A stretch of DNA of 64,000 nucleotides from Streptomyces sp. S.PB5 (GTDB lineage Bacteria; Actinomycetota; Actinomycetes; Streptomycetales; Streptomycetaceae), in NCBI RefSeq assembly GCF_030403745.1, contig NZ_JAQMWP010000008.1:1-64000 (forward strand), in the 5' to 3' direction. The position numbers and the translations under genes were made by a program. The notes below the pieces were generated by a model. The model worked only from the letters and a program-made list of their open reading frames with translations, searched no databases and had not been told where the DNA came from. Positions 61,101 through 64,000 of this stretch are shown here, piece after piece (position 1 is the stretch's first letter; every line of letters begins with the position of its first letter).

Positions 61101-64000
61101 ACCGCGGACAGCCGCCCGGCGGGGTCGTAGTCGTAGTGGGTCGCGGAAGGAGTGCCGGTCGGCGTGGCAGCGTCGTACTGCAGCAAGTCGGTGGTGCGGC
61201 CGCGGGCATCGGTGACCGTGGTACTCGGGGTGCCACCGGCGGGCGGGGTGACCGTGGTGCGGTCGCCGCCGTAGCTGGTGCTGGTGGTGGCGAGCACGGT
61301 GCCGCCGTCGCCGTTGCCGGCCACCTGCCGGGACTTGGTGACGCGGCCGAGGCCGTCGTAGGTGTTCCAGGTCTGGGTCTCCACCGCCAGGGCATCGTCG
61401 AGCTTCAGCAGGTCGGTGGAGGGTGCGCCGGTGTTGTAGTACGGCGCGAAGACCTTGGCCGTCAGACCGCGTTCGTCGTAGAAGACGTCATTGATCAGCC
61501 GTCCGCCGGACGGACCGGGGGCCTGGGTCTGGCGGGCTCGTAGAAAGCCGTCGTACAGGGTGTACGAGGTGCGCTGCCCGCCATCATTCGTCAGTGTCTT
61601 CGTGGCCACCGCCACCGGCTTGCCGTCGGTGATGGTGTAGTCGAACTCGTAGTTCGGGGTCTGATTGTTGGCCTGTGAGCGGTTGGGCAGCCAGATCTTG
61701 AGACTGCGGCCGAGCGCGTCGTAGGTGGTGTCGGTGCGCTTGTTGTTGGTGTCCAGCACGGTCACGGGCAGTCCGCGCCGTGTGTCGTACGTGGTCTTGC
61801 TGGTCTGGGCGGTGGAGGCGGTGCCCGGGGTCGCCGGCGGGCTGGTGACGGTGACCGTGGTCGGGAAGCCCGCGGTCGGGTCGTACACCGTGGTGGTCGT
61901 CCGGCCGTCACTGCGGTCGGTCCGTGTCGGGACGCCGGTCTGGGTCGCGGTGACCGTGCCTGTGATGTCGGTGCTGGTGAGCTGACGACCGTAGGTGGTG
62001 TCGTAGGTGACGCCGGACTCCAGGTAGGTCGCCGTGGTGCCGTTGTGCGACTTCAGGCTCGCGATGCGCGTGGGGTCACCCTTGGTAGGGGCGGCGTCGT
62101 AAGCCTGCCCGTCGTAGGCAGTGCGGATGTCGGACAGAACGTCCTTGGCGCGGTTCGGAGTAGCGGCGCACTTGACCGCCACGGTCTCCACTCGCGAGGG
62201 CTTGGTGAGGATCCAGGCCGTGGTGTTGTCCACGTAGCTGGTGCGGGTGCACTGGTCGTCGGCCGCAGTGCCGGTGTCGCCGAAGTCCTCGAGCTGCGTG
62301 ACACGGCCGGCGGTGTTCTCGTAGCTGTTGGTCCGGTATGTCTGCCGCCACTTGTCACCCACGCCGTCGTCGAGCGAGGTCCAGGTACGGACGGAGGCGG
62401 TGCCGGTCAGGTTTGCGGTGGTGGTGCCCCACACACGGACCCGACTGGCCGTCTGGTGGTGCCACGGCGTGCTGACGGTCTTCTCGAGCACCCGGCCACT
62501 GGGGCCGCTGTACTCCTCAGTCTTGTACTCGAAGCCGGCCGCGGAGTCGTGGTCGGTGATGGTGCCGCCGTTGTCGTCGGAGACGGTGACGGACTTGGTG
62601 CCGTCGGCGGTGGACGGACCCTTTCGGTCACCGTCCATGCCACGCAGGAAGTAGTGGTCGGTCTGCGACTTCATACCGACCGGATCCTGGCCGCCGGTGC
62701 GTTCTCGTATATGGCCGTAGCCGCGCCACTGCGACCAGGTCTTGTACTTCTCCTTGGTCAGGCCGTCATCGTCGGCGTAGTGCCAGGCCGCGCCGTCGAG
62801 GTAGTCGTAGCGGGTGACCATGTCCGGCGAGGAGTTGGTGCGGTCGGTCTCGGTGACCGACTCCACCACGTACTTGTTGAACCACTGCAAGGTCGGGCCG
62901 GCGTCACCGGACTTCGTGAAGTAGACGGGGTAGCAGCGGGTGGTGTTGGTCTGCGGGGCCGGGAGGTCGCCCGCGTCGCAAGCCGCCGCGGAGTAGTTGA
63001 CGTCGATCTGACCGCCGGACTCGTCGGCGATGGTGGAGAGACGCTCCTTGATGAACGGCGCGGTGTCGTCACCGGCGATGTCGAGGCGGTTGGCGTCCTG
63101 GTGGTATCCGAAGGTGACCTTGGGCAGGGTGATCTCGGGGGTGGCCGACTTACCGGTGTGCTGGATCGAGTCGAGCAACAGTTGGTAGTCGATGTCTGCC
63201 ATGCCCCAGCGGTGGTCCAGTGTCCAGGTGTCGATCGGGGTGTATGTGCCGTCCGATTTCAGCACTTGTGTGGTGACGCCGGTCAGGCGCTTACGGGTCC
63301 AGAAGCTCGGGGAGGCGGACTTGGTGCAGTCCTCCCCGGCCTTGCAATTCAGGTCCCACGGTGTGTCGTACCAGTAGAACTTCTGATCGTCGATCTTCGA
63401 GGCGTCGCAGGTCACACCGGTCTGCGGCAGGCAGCGCTCGGCTGAGGTGAAGGAGACCTTGGCCAGGGCCTTGGCCGAGTAGACAGCGTCCTTGCGCAGT
63501 CCGTATTCGATCCGGTCCAGGTAGCCGCCGCGGTCGTAGGCCGTCTCGTCGGCGGCCGTGATGTTCCGGGCGTAGTAGTTGGATTCCTTCTCGTAGTAGT
63601 AGGCGATCGCGTTGCCGTGGACGTCGACGGCGTAGTCGAGGTTCCACCGGTAGGCCTGCCGACACCAGGAGTCGGCGAAGGTGGCGGCGTGACAGGGCTC
63701 GCCCTCGTCGTCGCCGTAGACGGGGGTCGTCCAGGTCGACTCTGTTGTGTCCTTGCCGGACGCCCAGCCGGGCAAGCGGTTGTAGCCGAAGAAGTACTGG
63801 GTGCCGTCGGTCGTGGTGACCTTCCAGTACTCGTCGTCGCGGGCACCGTTGGAGCGGACGTCGGTGGTGGTGCCGTGGACACGTTGGATCTTGGTGCCGT
63901 CGTCGCCCTTGATCCTGAAGGTGTCCGTACCGGTCGGGATCAGCTCGCCGGCGCGCCCGTTGAACGAGATGGTGGCGTTGTCGTACGCCCAGCACATGTC
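58112..64000 (-). CDS. RHS-repeat polymorphic toxin with Hint domain (5' end beyond window)
   Basis: About 1,961 C-terminal residues are present; the gene continues beyond 64000. Many YD/RHS repeats run to the core-closing motif (YSYTENNPVTYKDPTGRTKC). After it come a Cys-bearing Lys-rich linker (NKANKATEEYFRKKEQKKAQ) and a Hint/intein-type domain. That domain begins CSFTSSTRVLMKGG and ends LAGSTPVLVHNC, so self-cleavage at the Asn-Cys junction should free the tip. The last 141 residues (58112-58537) are the variable toxin tip, with TELEMSWIARAVANGQRSWN and TVHFYEVG. The tip matches no toxin fold I can name. The RHS shell normally encapsulates and delivers such a tip. The next gene overlaps by 8 nt and is the immunity candidate. 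Confidence 0.92.
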   Translation of the reverse strand, partial: DMCWAYDNATISFNGRAGELIPTGTDTFRIKGDDGTKIQRVHGTTTDVRSNGARDDEYWKVTTTDGTQYFFGYNRLPGWASGKDTTESTWTTPVYGDDEGEPCHAATFADSWCRQAYRWNLDYAVDVHGNAIAYYYEKESNYYARNITAADETAYDRGGYLDRIEYGLRKDAVYSAKALAKVSFTSAERCLPQTGVTCDASKIDDQKFYWYDTPWDLNCKAGEDCTKSASPSFWTRKRLTGVTTQVLKSDGTYTPIDTWTLDHRWGMADIDYQLLLDSIQHTGKSATPEITLPKVTFGYHQDANRLDIAGDDTAPFIKERLSTIADESGGQIDVNYSAAACDAGDLPAPQTNTTRCYPVYFTKSGDAGPTLQWFNKYVVESVTETDRTNSSPDMVTRYDYLDGAAWHYADDDGLTKEKYKTWSQWRGYGHIRERTGGQDPVGMKSQTDHYFLRGMDGDRKGPSTADGTKSVTVSDDNGGTITDHDSAAGFEYKTEEYSGPSGRVLEKTVSTPWHHQTASRVRVWGTTTANLTGTASVRTWTSLDDGVGDKWRQTYRTNSYENTAGRVTQLEDFGDTGTAADDQCTRTSYVDNTTAWILTKPSRVETVAVKCAATPNRAKDVLSDIRTAYDGQAYDAAPTKGDPTRIASLKSHNGTTATYLESGVTYDTTYGRQLTSTDITGTVTATQTGVPTRTDRSDGRTTTTVYDPTAGFPTTVTVTSPPATPGTASTAQTSKTTYDTRRGLPVTVLDTNNKRTDTTYDALGRSLKIWLPNRSQANNQTPNYEFDYTITDGKPVAVATKTLTNDGGQRTSYTLYDGFLRARQTQAPGPSGGRLINDVFYDERGLTAKVFAPYYNTGAPSTDLLKLDDALAVETQTWNTYDGLGRVTKSRQVAGNGDGGTVLATTSTSYGGDRTTVTPPAGGTPSTTVTDARGRTTDLLQYDAATPTGTPSATHYDYDPAGRLSAVTDSVGNQWSYSYDQRGNKIGAKDPDKGETTYTYDDRNQLLTSTDDREPKQTITHVYDGLGRELETHDGTATGPLLTKHVWDPAGYEGQLSTATRYVGGVSGSAYTTTYSLYDTLYRANRVTTTIPSSEGALAGAYQSNIKYNFDGTVQSSSYPAVGSLAAEVLTPTYDDVLRPVTLSGTGGVTYITGTTYSYTGKPLQFTYQSGGKKTQVNNSYQWGTQRLYNTRVDREGVPGVDKSSTFGYDEAGNITSISDVSRDGTDNQCFRYDHLGRLTEAWAQGATGCSATAGSLLGGPAPYWQSYTYDATGNRRTETLHDNTGDAAKDVKRTYDYPAPKSPRPHGLTQVTTAGPGGTAIDTYSYDRVGNTRTRTIGGDQQTLDWDAEGHLSKVTEGTKTTSYVYDADGNRLIRRTDADTTLYLGSTEVTVAKAATTAKATRYYDLGGGNQAIRTDDGKLSFLIGDHHGTSELAVNATDLSMQQRRSTPFGAARGQAPTSWPGQRGFIGGTDDTTTGLVHLGAREYDTTTGRFISVDPVMDSADPQQMNGYSYTENNPVTYKDPTGRTKCDAEPELCGKKDNRCNSACVKKNIEKVNKANKATEEYFRKKEQKKAQKLYDYFFKPSKCVGNPSGLPKYDVCYTQAEIDSDKQLLKTVMSALGDMTMLEPWYQCAFNHNQDKCDTLGLAMSTGDAGAIARGGMRFISAMSKAGRVLCSFTSSTRVLMKGGRTKQIGKIKPGDKVEAADPKTGKHKGTRTVTAQGGHRDTDLVDLRIRDEQGRTVTIPTTFKHPFWDATAHAWIPAGELTAGHDLSTAEDGHVRLVGVRNRAGAGDMYNLTVEELHTYYVLAGSTPVLVHNCDLALGWRTMGTGEWAESKGYTHMLANPDDGWKFPVERMIGDPNVTLRVNITGWETDFEGAVRNGLRGGLATELEMSWIARAVANGQRSWNTVHFYEVGPGGKSAPAPRPAEPDWSTFGKLDPVRSPFTMCRCEGSVAWDE

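Overview
The window is high-GC actinobacterial DNA and almost certainly Streptomyces. Signs are third-position GC bias throughout, GTG/TTG starts, short intergenic hairpins, two copies of a typical Streptomyces intergenic repeat (about 4364 and 32159), and a sigQ / afsQ1-afsQ2 locus whose gene order matches S. coelicolor. It reads as ordinary chromosome. I see no rRNA, tRNA, CRISPR, phage or IS.

Layout. (1) 0.2-14.3 kb: a DeoR-type regulator, an LpdA-type flavoprotein, then a nucleoside/deoxynucleoside degradation block: purine nucleoside phosphorylase, a phosphohexo/pentomutase, deoC, a full-length and a truncated aldehyde dehydrogenase, and a uridine-kinase-like protein. A PIG-V-like mannosyltransferase and two PH-domain membrane proteins are interspersed. 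(2) 14.2-20.5 kb: the sigQ-afsQ1-afsQ2-lipoprotein signalling locus, a 133-bp tandem repeat array, and VanZ, PspC and small secreted proteins. (3) 20.7-21.9 kb: adenosine deaminase. (4) 22.8-29.7 kb: a six-gene operon for an anchored-repeat zinc/manganese-type ABC transporter with three cell-surface proteins, preceded by a Zur-like box. (5) 29.7-34.8 kb: LysR/MFS pair, an ECF sigma factor, a STAS protein and an AEC transporter. (6) 34.8-43.4 kb: thymidine phosphorylase, cytidine deaminase and a BMP-type nucleoside ABC transporter with two tandem substrate-binding lipoproteins. (7) 43.5-57.3 kb: an M20 amidohydrolase and a methyltransferase, then a nonulosonic-acid (Kdn/sialic-acid-like) cell-wall glycopolymer cluster: NeuB-like synthase, NeuA-HAD fusion, three sialyltransferase-like glycosyltransferases, a GT2, a GT39-like membrane protein and a sialidase. 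(8) 57.4-64 kb: a large RHS/Hint polymorphic toxin running off the right edge, with an overlapping immunity candidate.

The main unifying signal is a 12-bp palindrome, CTACGCGCGTAG (or a one-base variant). It sits in front of six separate transcription units spread over 40 kb: punA, deoC, add, the nucleoside ABC operon and both BMP lipoproteins. Every one belongs to nucleoside uptake or breakdown, so this is a local regulon in which nucleosides are imported, deaminated, phosphorolysed and fed through deoxyribose-5-phosphate to acetaldehyde and acetyl units. In most of these promoters the right half of the palindrome also forms the start of the -10 element.

Other points for follow-up are a forced non-canonical ATC start for the ABC ATPase, a split ALDH16-like gene pair, conserved His-x-His motifs in the surface repeats of the metal transporter, a NeuB homologue without its SAF domain, and an unassigned RHS toxin tip with an 8-nt overlapping partner. 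All functional statements are by inspection. No database search was possible.
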